Origin: a virus
Length of the DNA stretch: 64,000 bases
Strand: one strand, 5' to 3'
IMG/VR virus record: IMGVR_UViG_3300044991_001618
Location: 48,964 to 112,963 of that record
Within the stretch, counting starts at the first letter, position 1, and each line of letters begins with the position of its first letter. Below, piece after piece: positions 8,466-16,005 of this stretch. Below the pieces are notes generated by a model. The model made no database searches. It was given only the letters and a program-made list of their open reading frames with translations, and had not been told where the DNA came from. The translations under genes and the position numbers were made by a program.

Positions 8466-9406
8466 TGATTATACTTAATTATCATTGAACCCCAAGCCCA
8501 ACCAGCACCAACAGCTGATAATAATATATTATCACCATAAGTTATTTCACCTGATTTAATTGCATCATCTAAAGCAATTGGTATTGATGCACCTGCAATA
8601 TTACCATATTTATCCATTATTGTTTTTACTTTATGCATTGGTAAACCAACATCTTTTGCAACCAACTTTAATATATTAATACTAGGTTGATGTGGTACTA
8701 ACATATTAATATCATCAGCTGTTAAATTAGCTTCTTTTAAAACACTTTTAATTGATTCAGGTAATACTTTAGTTGCTTGTTCCCAAACTTCTTTGCCTAC
8801 CATTTCAAATGGTTTATCTAATGGCATTCTAAAACCTGTCATACCAGTACCTTTACCATTAGACAATATTTCACTTACCATCCAACTATTATCTGAGGGT
8901 CCTAAAACTACAGCTCCAGCACCATCGCCAAAAAATACACAATGACGATTATTTAAGTTAGTATGTTTAGAATATGTTTCACTAGCAACAATTAATATAT
9001 TTTTATATATACCAGTACTAATTAATGTTGATGCAAATGACATAGCATAGACAAACCCAGCACAAACTGCATTAATATCAAATGATGGTACATTTTTTTC
9101 AATATCTAATTTATTATGTAAAACACATGCAGTTGATGGTGATATTTGATCAGGACTAGAAGTAACTACTATAATTAAATCTAAATCTTCTTTATTTATG
9201 TTAGCCGATTCTAAAGCATTTATGGCAGCATAGTAAGCTAAATCAGAAGTTTTCTCATCAGCAATAAATCTTCTTTCTAAAATACCTAATTTTTGTTCAA
9301 CCCATTCTGGTGTTGTGTCTATGTTTTTACATAGTTCACTATTACTCACAACCCTATTAGGTAGATAAGACCCAGTACCAATTATTGTTACTTTATCACT
9401 CTTCAT
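8462..9406 (-). CDS. 3-oxoacyl-ACP synthase III-like (KAS III) enzyme
   Basis: A 314-residue thiolase-fold condensing enzyme. The full KAS III triad is visible: Cys115 in NAVCAGFVYA, His239 in MLVPHQPS and Asn269 in YGNIAGASIP, so it should be active in Claisen condensation or acyl transfer. FabH homologues occur in O-antigen clusters, where they build unusual N-acyl groups on amino sugars. Here the partners would be the SDR (overlapping by 4 bases) and the hexapeptide acyltransferase. No acyl carrier protein gene is seen nearby, so host ACP or CoA would have to be used. Lipid synthesis is an alternative role. Confidence 0.88.
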   Translation of the reverse strand: MKSDKVTIIGTGSYLPNRVVSNSELCKNIDTTPEWVEQKLGILERRFIADEKTSDLAYYAAINALESANINKEDLDLIIVVTSSPDQISPSTACVLHNKLDIEKNVPSFDINAVCAGFVYAMSFASTLISTGIYKNILIVASETYSKHTNLNNRHCVFFGDGAGAVVLGPSDNSWMVSEILSNGKGTGMTGFRMPLDKPFEMVGKEVWEQATKVLPESIKSVLKEANLTADDINMLVPHQPSINILKLVAKDVGLPMHKVKTIMDKYGNIAGASIPIALDDAIKSGEITYGDNILLSAVGAGWAWGSMIIKYNQ

Positions 9407-9407
9407 T

Positions 9408-9489
9408 TATAGAAATGTTTTATCTAATTCTTACCTTTTGCAGAAATCTGTTTTATATTCATATACTAATACCCAACTTTCTTGGATAA
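9408..9489 (-). pseudogene. Decayed remnant of a cupin gene
   Basis: This 82-base gap is a shrunken copy of the cupin gene at 10122-10535. Bases 9417-9472 match the cupin 3' end near 10136-10186 (shared run CTGTTTTATATTCATATAC), and the following ACCCAACTTTCTTG...AATTACATTT matches 10322-10349. The roughly 130 bases between these blocks in the intact gene are missing. The remnant has no usable frame. It shows that the FkbM-cupin stretch was once duplicated and then partly lost. Confidence 0.7.
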
Positions 9490-10125
9490 TTACATTTTAT
9501 TTTTTTCCCATGACTCCCAAACAAAAGGATAATCAAATTTATTTTCAAATCCATTATAAATTAAGTTTTTTTGAATATTAATTCTTCTTTCTATATCATT
9601 TTCAATACCTAAATGAAACTGTATTTGTATATTTTTAAATTTATTAATAATTTTACTTTCAATCATATATTCCATTAATGCATATTCATCGCCCTCAATA
9701 TTAATCTGAAGTAAATCTACTTGATTAATGTTATTATCTGAAAGTATTTTATCAATAGGTAAGGTTTTAATTTGGATTACAGAATTACCATTTGTATTAA
9801 AATTTGTTGATGAGCCATCATTTGACAAATATAAAGATTTAGTTGCCTCATTTTTATCTGTAGATACACCTACATTCATTACTTTTATTTTTTTATAATT
9901 TTCATATTTTGTAACTAAATGATTATAAAAGTCTGGGACAGGTTCAACTAATATTATATTAGGAACATATGGGTTATTTTTTTTTAAAATTTCATCAATC
10001 CATAACCCATAATACCCCCCTAAATCAATAACAATTGAATTGTTATTTAATTCATAATTTATGTTATGGGTATAATCACCATTATCCCCAAACCACTTAT
10101 TTAAACTTGTAATGTCTTGTCTCAT
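9490..10125 (-). CDS. FkbM-family methyltransferase
   Basis: A 211-residue SAM-dependent O-methyltransferase of the FkbM type. The SAM motif is VIDLGGYYGLWIDEIL (about 32-47), an acid strand follows in ILVEPVPDFYNHL, and the family signature LLQINIEGDEYALMEYM lies at about residues 139-155. The N-terminus MRQDITSLNKWFGDNGD is short, as usual in glycan clusters. It likely methylates a hydroxyl on a sugar. It overlaps the cupin gene upstream by 4 bases (ATGA type) and is followed by the cupin remnant. Two further FkbM domains are encoded at 12198 and 17671. Confidence 0.85.
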   Translation of the reverse strand: MRQDITSLNKWFGDNGDYTHNINYELNNNSIVIDLGGYYGLWIDEILKKNNPYVPNIILVEPVPDFYNHLVTKYENYKKIKVMNVGVSTDKNEATKSLYLSNDGSSTNFNTNGNSVIQIKTLPIDKILSDNNINQVDLLQINIEGDEYALMEYMIESKIINKFKNIQIQFHLGIENDIERRINIQKNLIYNGFENKFDYPFVWESWEKNKM

Positions 10126-10535
10126 AAAATAAAAGTTTTATCAAATTCTTGTCCTTCATAAGGACCTGTTTTATATTCATATACTAATGTGTTATCTTCT
10201 AATATTTCATAATTATGCCCACCTTCTAATGTAAATGATGCATCACCAAAATATAAAATTTCTGTTGTTAAAATTGAATCATCAATATCGTAAAATATAC
10301 ATTTGACGCTCCCTTGTAATACCACCCAACTTTCTTGTGCAATTACATTTCTAGTTCTTTCTTTCCAAATATGTTTATGTGGTTTAAATGTTGTACCCTT
10401 AGTTAAATTTAATTTTGAACATTGGATAAAGTTATCCCCAGATATTATATCTTCTCTTCCTGGGGTTATTTCATTTTTTCTAACTATTATGTGTAGTAGT
10501 TTAGTTTCATTAATTTTTGAATATATCTTTTTCAT
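10122..10535 (-). CDS. Small cupin-fold protein
   Basis: A 137-residue single-domain cupin. The first metal-type motif is in KGTTFKPHKHIWKER (His-x-His, then charged), and SWVVLQGSVKCIFYD plus a distal GDASFTLEGGHNYEI with a His form the beta-barrel pattern. Cupins in glycan loci act as sugar epimerases, isomerases or uncharacterised WbuC-like factors, and none of these can be picked here. It lies 3 bases from the fucosyltransferase gene and overlaps FkbM. A decayed partial copy sits at 9408-9489. Confidence 0.7.
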   Translation of the reverse strand: MKKIYSKINETKLLHIIVRKNEITPGREDIISGDNFIQCSKLNLTKGTTFKPHKHIWKERTRNVIAQESWVVLQGSVKCIFYDIDDSILTTEILYFGDASFTLEGGHNYEILEDNTLVYEYKTGPYEGQEFDKTFIL

Positions 10536-10538
10536 TTT

Positions 10539-11351
10539 TTAAATTTTAATCCAATTATCAAGTAATATGTCAGAAGAGTTTAGATGTGACGCTGAGGGTC
10601 CAAACCAATTATTAGGTCCAATTATTTTTTTATCTTTATTTTCATTTAAATAAGCACCCCACCAACCAAAAGTACTATTACATATTATATTGTGTTCACA
10701 CATACTCATTGAGTATAAATCTAAATAATCTTTGCCCAAACTAACAAATTCTTTATTAGGTAAAAAATCAAACATACTTTTAACACCATTTAAATCATCA
10801 CTAAATATTAAGTAATTTCTATCAAGACCAATCAAATTAATAGCTGACATATAATACTCTATAGATTGTTGTGGATGGTAATTAGATGATGATAAATAAT
10901 CACCTCTTCTAATATGAATTGAAACTGAATTTTGAACATTTGGTAATCTTTCCAAAATAATTTGTTTAATATTTATAGTTGGTTTAAAAAGATTGATAAT
11001 ATAATCTTTATTATTTATAAAATATTTTTCACTCTGAAAATAACCTTCAATTAATAAATTTTCACCTATGTTATATTTTATTTGCCCATAATTAAATGTT
11101 ATAGGTTCTACATGTACTCTATATGGTAATAGTAATTTCTCTATAAAAGTAATATTACGTAATAAATTATCTTTATAAACACTATAATCAGGGTCAAACC
11201 CTGGTTTTGGCGTCTCAGTACTAATTGGTCTTAAAAATTCATTTGAAAAAATATAATCAACATTATTATCCAAAGCCAAACTAATTGATGCAGATAATTT
11301 AAACATAACATTACATATCCCACCTTGATGATTTGTAGTTATAAAATTCAT
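10539..11351 (-). CDS. Alpha-1,2-fucosyltransferase-like (GT11) enzyme
   Basis: A 270-residue GT11 family enzyme that transfers L-fucose from GDP-fucose. The diagnostic HxRRGD motif is in SIHIRRGDYLSSS (about 143-155), followed by YLIFSDDLNGVK and the acceptor-side NSTFGWWGAYLN (about 224-235). The N-terminal GGICNVMFKLSASISLAL matches the start of bacterial FutC/WbsJ proteins. Its donor is exactly what gmd and fcl at 2888-5782 should make, which strongly supports a phage-run fucosylation route. It overlaps the next glycosyltransferase by 4 bases. Linkage position is inferred from the family only. Confidence 0.88.
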   Translation of the reverse strand: MNFITTNHQGGICNVMFKLSASISLALDNNVDYIFSNEFLRPISTETPKPGFDPDYSVYKDNLLRNITFIEKLLLPYRVHVEPITFNYGQIKYNIGENLLIEGYFQSEKYFINNKDYIINLFKPTINIKQIILERLPNVQNSVSIHIRRGDYLSSSNYHPQQSIEYYMSAINLIGLDRNYLIFSDDLNGVKSMFDFLPNKEFVSLGKDYLDLYSMSMCEHNIICNSTFGWWGAYLNENKDKKIIGPNNWFGPSASHLNSSDILLDNWIKI

Positions 11352-12196
11352 ATTTTTGTGGTATATAGATTTATTAAAGTTTCACATCTTTTTTCATATG
11401 TATGCTTTTTTGACAACTCCAATCCAGATTTACCAATAGACTCTCTTAATTTATCATTAGATAGTAATTGTTTTATTTTTAAAATCATTTCATTATTATC
11501 TTTATACATCATAACATTTACACCATCAATAAAACCCAATTCTTCATACTGGTAATTATAGTTAGTCACTAAGGGTATGCCACATCCTATGGTCTCAAAA
11601 CTTCTATAATTAATATCATTTGATAAGTTACAATTCCAATGTATTTTGTAGGAATTTATTGCATTAACCATAGAGTCACCAATAACAAAATTATCAAATA
11701 TAAAACTAAAATTACTTGATAATAAATCTATATAGTTGTTTCTATTAAGTAAGTTACCACAAAACCCAAGGTCACATTTTTTAGCAGCATTTCTTGGAGA
11801 GATTAATGTATCATCAAATGAGTTTGGAAACCAAATCTTATAATCTTTATTAACATAATCTTTAGTTGAGTGTAATAAAATGTCATAATTACCTCTATTA
11901 TATTCTTTTATATACCCTTCTTCCCCTTTTACATGCGCATCAATACTCCATAAAAATTTTGTTGTTTTAACTTTAGATAAATTTGGAACCCATCCTGTCT
12001 CATTATAATTTTCTAAATTTATTATTAAATCATATGATTCATAATCTATATTATCATTAAAATTATTGTGACCTAAACCCCAAACATCACATTCTTGATT
12101 TAACTTAATAAATGCTCTTTGTAAACAAAAACATTCTCTAAAATGTCTATTTTCATTATGTCTGCCATTCTCTTGTATTAAAAGTATTTTTAACAT
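11348..12196 (-). CDS. GT-B glycosyltransferase (CgeB/Glyco_trans_1_2-like)
   Basis: A 282-residue GT-B protein. The N-terminus MLKILLIQENGRHNENRHF is the first strand and loop, DLGFCGNLLNRNNYIDLL resembles the start of the second Rossmann domain, and RSFETIGCGIPLVTNY (about residues 203-218) is the donor-binding block of the Glyco_trans_1_2 family, with its Glu and Gly-Ile-Pro-Leu-Val. The C-terminal helix SKKHTYEKRCETL is also typical. It overlaps the fucosyltransferase by 4 bases and follows an FkbM gene after one base. Acceptor and donor are unknown. Confidence 0.82.
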   Translation of the reverse strand: MLKILLIQENGRHNENRHFRECFCLQRAFIKLNQECDVWGLGHNNFNDNIDYESYDLIINLENYNETGWVPNLSKVKTTKFLWSIDAHVKGEEGYIKEYNRGNYDILLHSTKDYVNKDYKIWFPNSFDDTLISPRNAAKKCDLGFCGNLLNRNNYIDLLSSNFSFIFDNFVIGDSMVNAINSYKIHWNCNLSNDINYRSFETIGCGIPLVTNYNYQYEELGFIDGVNVMMYKDNNEMILKIKQLLSNDKLRESIGKSGLELSKKHTYEKRCETLINLYTTKI

Positions 12197-12197
12197 A

Positions 12198-12989
12198 TTA
12201 ATAATTTGTTATAATTTTATTGATAACCCCATTTATTAAATTATTATTTAAGTGATTCCCTTCGGTTAATGGTTGGATATTATTTTTTTGAGTAAACAAT
12301 TCAATATTGTCTTTATGTACAAAAATATGGTCAGAAGGATAATCATATTCTAAATAAAAAGGAATGTATCCAATATCTTTAAGTAATTTAAAAATATTGG
12401 AATCATCATATCCAAATTTGGTTAATTGAAAATTTTCTAACTCTACAATCAATGTTGGTTTATCTTTCTTTATTGTCTCAACCCCACCTTCTAACACAAA
12501 TTTTTCATATCCCTGAACATCAATTTTAATAAAATCTATTTTTGGTAAATCTAAACTATCAATTGTTTTTATATTAATTTCTTCACCACCAGCACCAACA
12601 CTTAAATCACCAATATTAATCCAAGGAGAATTGTAATTAATTTGATTCATTTTAGATACAATATTTTCATTACCTAATCCAAAATTATATACAATTATGT
12701 TTTTAATGTTGTTATCATTAATTGATAATGTTTGGATATCAAACATAATTTTTTGAGGTTCAAAACTATAAACTATATTACAATACTTAGAGGCAATTAT
12801 TGAATGCCACCCATAATTACTTCCAACGTCTATAAAGGTTGAGTCACTATCTAAATTAGTTTTTAAAAATTCAATAATATGTTTTTCCCAAATTTTTCCG
12901 TTAATTATATCCCCACCAATACCATCATTTTTGAAAGTATATATTTCAAACCAATCTACTTTAGTTTTAATTATATTATCTATTATCAT
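12198..12989 (-). CDS. FkbM-family methyltransferase
   Basis: A 263-residue SAM-dependent methyltransferase. STFIDVGSNYGWHSIIAS (about residues 50-67) is the SAM loop, VYSFEPQKIMFDI is the acid strand, and LPKIDFIKIDVQGYEKFVLEGG is the FkbM hallmark. It has a longer C-terminal tail than the copy at 9490 and shares little beyond the family core, so the two probably methylate different positions or sugars. It overlaps the GT4 gene upstream by 14 bases and is one base from the next glycosyltransferase. Confidence 0.88.
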   Translation of the reverse strand: MIIDNIIKTKVDWFEIYTFKNDGIGGDIINGKIWEKHIIEFLKTNLDSDSTFIDVGSNYGWHSIIASKYCNIVYSFEPQKIMFDIQTLSINDNNIKNIIVYNFGLGNENIVSKMNQINYNSPWINIGDLSVGAGGEEINIKTIDSLDLPKIDFIKIDVQGYEKFVLEGGVETIKKDKPTLIVELENFQLTKFGYDDSNIFKLLKDIGYIPFYLEYDYPSDHIFVHKDNIELFTQKNNIQPLTEGNHLNNNLINGVINKIITNY

Positions 12990-14031
12990 ATAATTTTTGA
13001 TATAAAGTTTCCCATTCTAATGTTATTTTTTTTTCTTCAAAATCTATTGCCCTGTTTTTTGCATTATAGGACATTGTTTTATATAATTCTTTGTCATTAC
13101 AAAGGTTTGTAATAGATTCTACATATTCGTTTTCATTTTTACATACAAATCCACCATCTTTTATAATTTCATCTTGAGCATTATATCCAGCAAAATGAGA
13201 AATAATTGGTTTACCATAAATCATAGATTGTGCTATTGCAGTTCCAAATGTTTCTCCATCACTTCTATAGTGTAAAAACATATCAATAGTATTATGGAAT
13301 TTATGTATTAATTCATCATCATTTGTTGGGTCAATAATTATACAATTATTATTTAATTCTAAACTATTAATTAAATTTATAGTTTGACAACATGCGCCAA
13401 TTATAATGTATTTAAATTTATAACCATTATCTTTTATTTTTTTTAATGAATTTAAAGCTATTGGATGAAAATTATCTTTTCTACCCGTTCTACCAAATAC
13501 AAAATAATCTTTAGGGATATTATATTCTAATTTTAAATTATCCTTTGAATTTAACGGAAAAGGAATTGGGTTGTAAATCATATAATCAGAACCATTTCTA
13601 ATCTCTGTTACCTTATTACTAATTGTTACAGAACAATCTAAAAATTCAGAAAAATCCTTACCACCAAATATATTTGTTTCAATTTGAATTGGGCAAATTC
13701 TTTGATTAAACGGCCATTCAAAATATCCACTTCTTGCAAAATGAATTATGTCAAAATTATATGATTTAACTATTTTGGTAAAATTATTTTCTCTATAAGG
13801 ATAACCCATATCCGGGCCTAATTTATCTGTTGACGCCTCAAAAGGTATTAGTTGAGAATTGTTTAGTTTTGTTTTTAAAAAATTTAACCGATTATTGTCT
13901 TGGTTAGGATTATAACAAACGTATACATCAAATAAATCAAGGTTTAAATTTAATAATATTCTTTCATGTGACCTCCAAGTACCCCCATAGTCTATGGTAT
14001 GTGAGTAAAATAAAATTTTAATTTTATTCAT
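12976..14031 (-). CDS. Glycosyltransferase family 4 protein
   Basis: A 351-residue GT-B fold retaining transferase. N-terminal strands are KIKILFYSHTIDYGGTWRSHERI, with the short form of the glycine-rich acceptor loop. The C-terminal donor half includes YFVFGRTGRKDNFHP (about 177-191), FLHYRSDGETFGTAIAQSMIYGKPIISH (the E-x7-E block) and a closing helix. It is probably cytoplasmic or peripheral on the membrane, extending a glycan. It begins 1 base after the GT2 gene at 14033-14683 and overlaps FkbM by 14 bases. Confidence 0.88.
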   Translation of the reverse strand: MNKIKILFYSHTIDYGGTWRSHERILLNLNLDLFDVYVCYNPNQDNNRLNFLKTKLNNSQLIPFEASTDKLGPDMGYPYRENNFTKIVKSYNFDIIHFARSGYFEWPFNQRICPIQIETNIFGGKDFSEFLDCSVTISNKVTEIRNGSDYMIYNPIPFPLNSKDNLKLEYNIPKDYFVFGRTGRKDNFHPIALNSLKKIKDNGYKFKYIIIGACCQTINLINSLELNNNCIIIDPTNDDELIHKFHNTIDMFLHYRSDGETFGTAIAQSMIYGKPIISHFAGYNAQDEIIKDGGFVCKNENEYVESITNLCNDKELYKTMSYNAKNRAIDFEEKKITLEWETLYQKLYDNR

Positions 14032-14032
14032 A

Positions 14033-14683
14033 TTATCTAATAATACTAGTATTTAATCTATAAATATATAATCTTTCAGGTATTTGATAAAACTTATACC
14101 CATTATTAATGGCTCTTTGCCATAAATCCCAATCCTCCATACCTTTAATATCTCTATATCCACCTAATTCTAATAATGCATTTTTTCTAACTAACATAGA
14201 ACCATGAGTTAATACATTCTCACTAAAAATTTTATTAAAAATATCTAAATGAGTTATATTGTCATTAACATCAAAACAACTTGGCAATAAATTATCATCA
14301 TTTATTCCAGTAATATTCCAAGCATGTGTTCCTAAAAAATCAATTTCATTATTTTCTATGTAGTGAAGTTGCTTTTCAAGTTTGTCTGGTAAATATAAAT
14401 CATCGCCATCCAAAAATCCAACCCATTCAGTTTCAACATGCTTTAAACCAAATTCTTTAGCATATGATAATCCTTGTTTTTTATCTTTTTTTAATATGGT
14501 TAAATCTAAATTGTAATTTGCTAATTCAATCATTTTTTGAGTATAATCCCAACATTCATCTAAAACAATAATAGTTTTAAAATTTTTATAAGTTTGATTA
14601 ACCAATGAATTTATTGATTTATTCAATAACATATCATAAAATTCATTTATACTATGCACACAAATTAAAATTGTTAATTTCAT
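14033..14683 (-). CDS. Glycosyltransferase family 2 protein
   Basis: A 216-residue GT-A enzyme. It opens with KLTILICVHSINEFYDMLLNKSINSLVNQTYKNF, the standard GT2 start, then QGLSYAKEFGLKH and the metal-binding VGFLDGDDLYLPDKLE (about 93-108, with DGDD). DILGTHAW-like and MEDWDLWQRA segments (the ED-x-D/LW acceptor motif, about residue 184) complete it. Two or three strands are enough for activity in such single-domain forms. It ends one base before the GT4 gene. Confidence 0.9.
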   Translation of the reverse strand: MKLTILICVHSINEFYDMLLNKSINSLVNQTYKNFKTIIVLDECWDYTQKMIELANYNLDLTILKKDKKQGLSYAKEFGLKHVETEWVGFLDGDDLYLPDKLEKQLHYIENNEIDFLGTHAWNITGINDDNLLPSCFDVNDNITHLDIFNKIFSENVLTHGSMLVRKNALLELGGYRDIKGMEDWDLWQRAINNGYKFYQIPERLYIYRLNTSIIR

Positions 14684-14689
14684 AATTCT

Positions 14690-15343
14690 TTAATAAATTT
14701 CTAAATAAAATTTAGGATGTCTATTTTCATTCTCATCAAAAACATCGCCAACAAATTCATTATTCATTCTATTATTAGGAAATTTAACTGTATTTTTTTC
14801 TAAAGTAAAATATGAATCATGAACAAAAGAATTTTCTTTAACTTTATTGTAAATAATATCTTTTAGGAAATTTTGGTCAATTTGCCAAAAATCACCCTTA
14901 ACATATTCATTAATTAAATTTTTAATATTTTTTAATATTTTATTTCTGCATCCCCACATACCACCCATTATTAGTGCGTTGTGGTAAGGGTGATCTCTCA
15001 TAATATGGAAATCTTTATTGGATTTTAGCCATTCATCTACTGCTAATTTCTCTCTAATTGATACTCTGCTATCAGTATCTCTTGATATCATTATATCTGA
15101 GTCTTCACAAGCATAAAATCTCCAAAACATACTAGTCCAATCACCTTCATCTAGCATTTTAACAATTTCAACATTATCAAATGTTGATAATTTTTCAACA
15201 ATATCTTCTGGCACTGATTTCCCACAATAAAACCTACAGACCCAATCTGGGTAAATTGTTTTTGACAATTCAGCATTTTTAATTGCACCTAAAGTATATT
15301 TTGGATTGTCTCCCCAAAGACTAAAAGATATTACTTTATTCAT
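14690..15343 (-). CDS. Putative glycosyltransferase, paralogue of 31239-31907
   Basis: A 217-residue protein starting MNKVISFSLWGDNPKYTLGA, the same as its plus-strand paralogue at 31239. The centre has SDIMISRDTDSRVSIREKLAVDEW (about 83-106), where Arg-Asp-Thr-Asp looks like a GT-A DxD site, and a conserved MGGMWGCRNKIL loop. Family members are annotated as glycosyltransferases on the basis of this signature, but biochemical data are not known to me. It overlaps the upstream gene by 4 bases, an order preserved in the second copy. Confidence 0.65.
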   Translation of the reverse strand: MNKVISFSLWGDNPKYTLGAIKNAELSKTIYPDWVCRFYCGKSVPEDIVEKLSTFDNVEIVKMLDEGDWTSMFWRFYACEDSDIMISRDTDSRVSIREKLAVDEWLKSNKDFHIMRDHPYHNALIMGGMWGCRNKILKNIKNLINEYVKGDFWQIDQNFLKDIIYNKVKENSFVHDSYFTLEKNTVKFPNNRMNNEFVGDVFDENENRHPKFYLEIY

Positions 15344-16005
15344 AATTCAAAATTAATTTTTTTTCTGTTATTGTAAAGATTTGTATCATAATTTAAATCT
15401 TGATAATTTTTTTTATGAATTTCATCTTGTTTTCCAAATCCCCAATCTGGGTGTTCATGTTTTATGATGACATCATCAAAATATGTTTGCTTACCTAATA
15501 AATTTGCAACACTCATAAATTCATTATCACACCATGTTGATTTATATCCAGGATAATAAATGTAATTAAATTTTTCATAATATCTTTTGCCCAAAATACA
15601 AATTGTATTTAATTCACTCTTTTTAAACCCATCATTAAACCACAGAACCCCATCTGTATTAGGATATATATCTTTCATTTTATTAATGATAATTTCATCA
15701 TATCCTTTAATTTGGGGAATCATATCATCTGATGCTAAAAGCAAAATATCCCAATCTTTTGCATAGTCCATATCTCTATTAACTGCATGTACTTTTGAAG
15801 AACTTTGACCAACCACAACCTTGCAATTTTTAAAAGTTGATAAAATTTCCAAACAATCAGAATTGTTCATTTCGATATCATCCTCATCAATTGTTATTAA
15901 AAACAACATATTATCCAAATTATTTGCAAGAGTTTGGTATATTTTTAAAACATTAAAAAATTTAATTTTTCTATTCCTTGTTGGAAATTTTACCAATATC
16001 TTCAT
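15340..16005 (-). CDS. GT-A-like glycosyltransferase, paralogue of 30590-31249
   Basis: A 221-residue GT-A-type protein. It begins MKILVKFPTRNRKIKFFNVL, then FLITIDEDDIEMNN (about 35-48, a nucleotide-binding acid patch), DILLLASDDMIPQIKGYDEII (the DxD-like site, about 85-105) and YKSTWCDNEFMSVA. The C-terminal NLYNNRKKINFEL matches the end of its plus-strand paralogue. It starts within a base of the stop of the fused transferase at 16005-17639 and overlaps the next gene by 4 bases, keeping the same pair order as at 30590-31907. Confidence 0.7.
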   Translation of the reverse strand: MKILVKFPTRNRKIKFFNVLKIYQTLANNLDNMLFLITIDEDDIEMNNSDCLEILSTFKNCKVVVGQSSSKVHAVNRDMDYAKDWDILLLASDDMIPQIKGYDEIIINKMKDIYPNTDGVLWFNDGFKKSELNTICILGKRYYEKFNYIYYPGYKSTWCDNEFMSVANLLGKQTYFDDVIIKHEHPDWGFGKQDEIHKKNYQDLNYDTNLYNNRKKINFEL

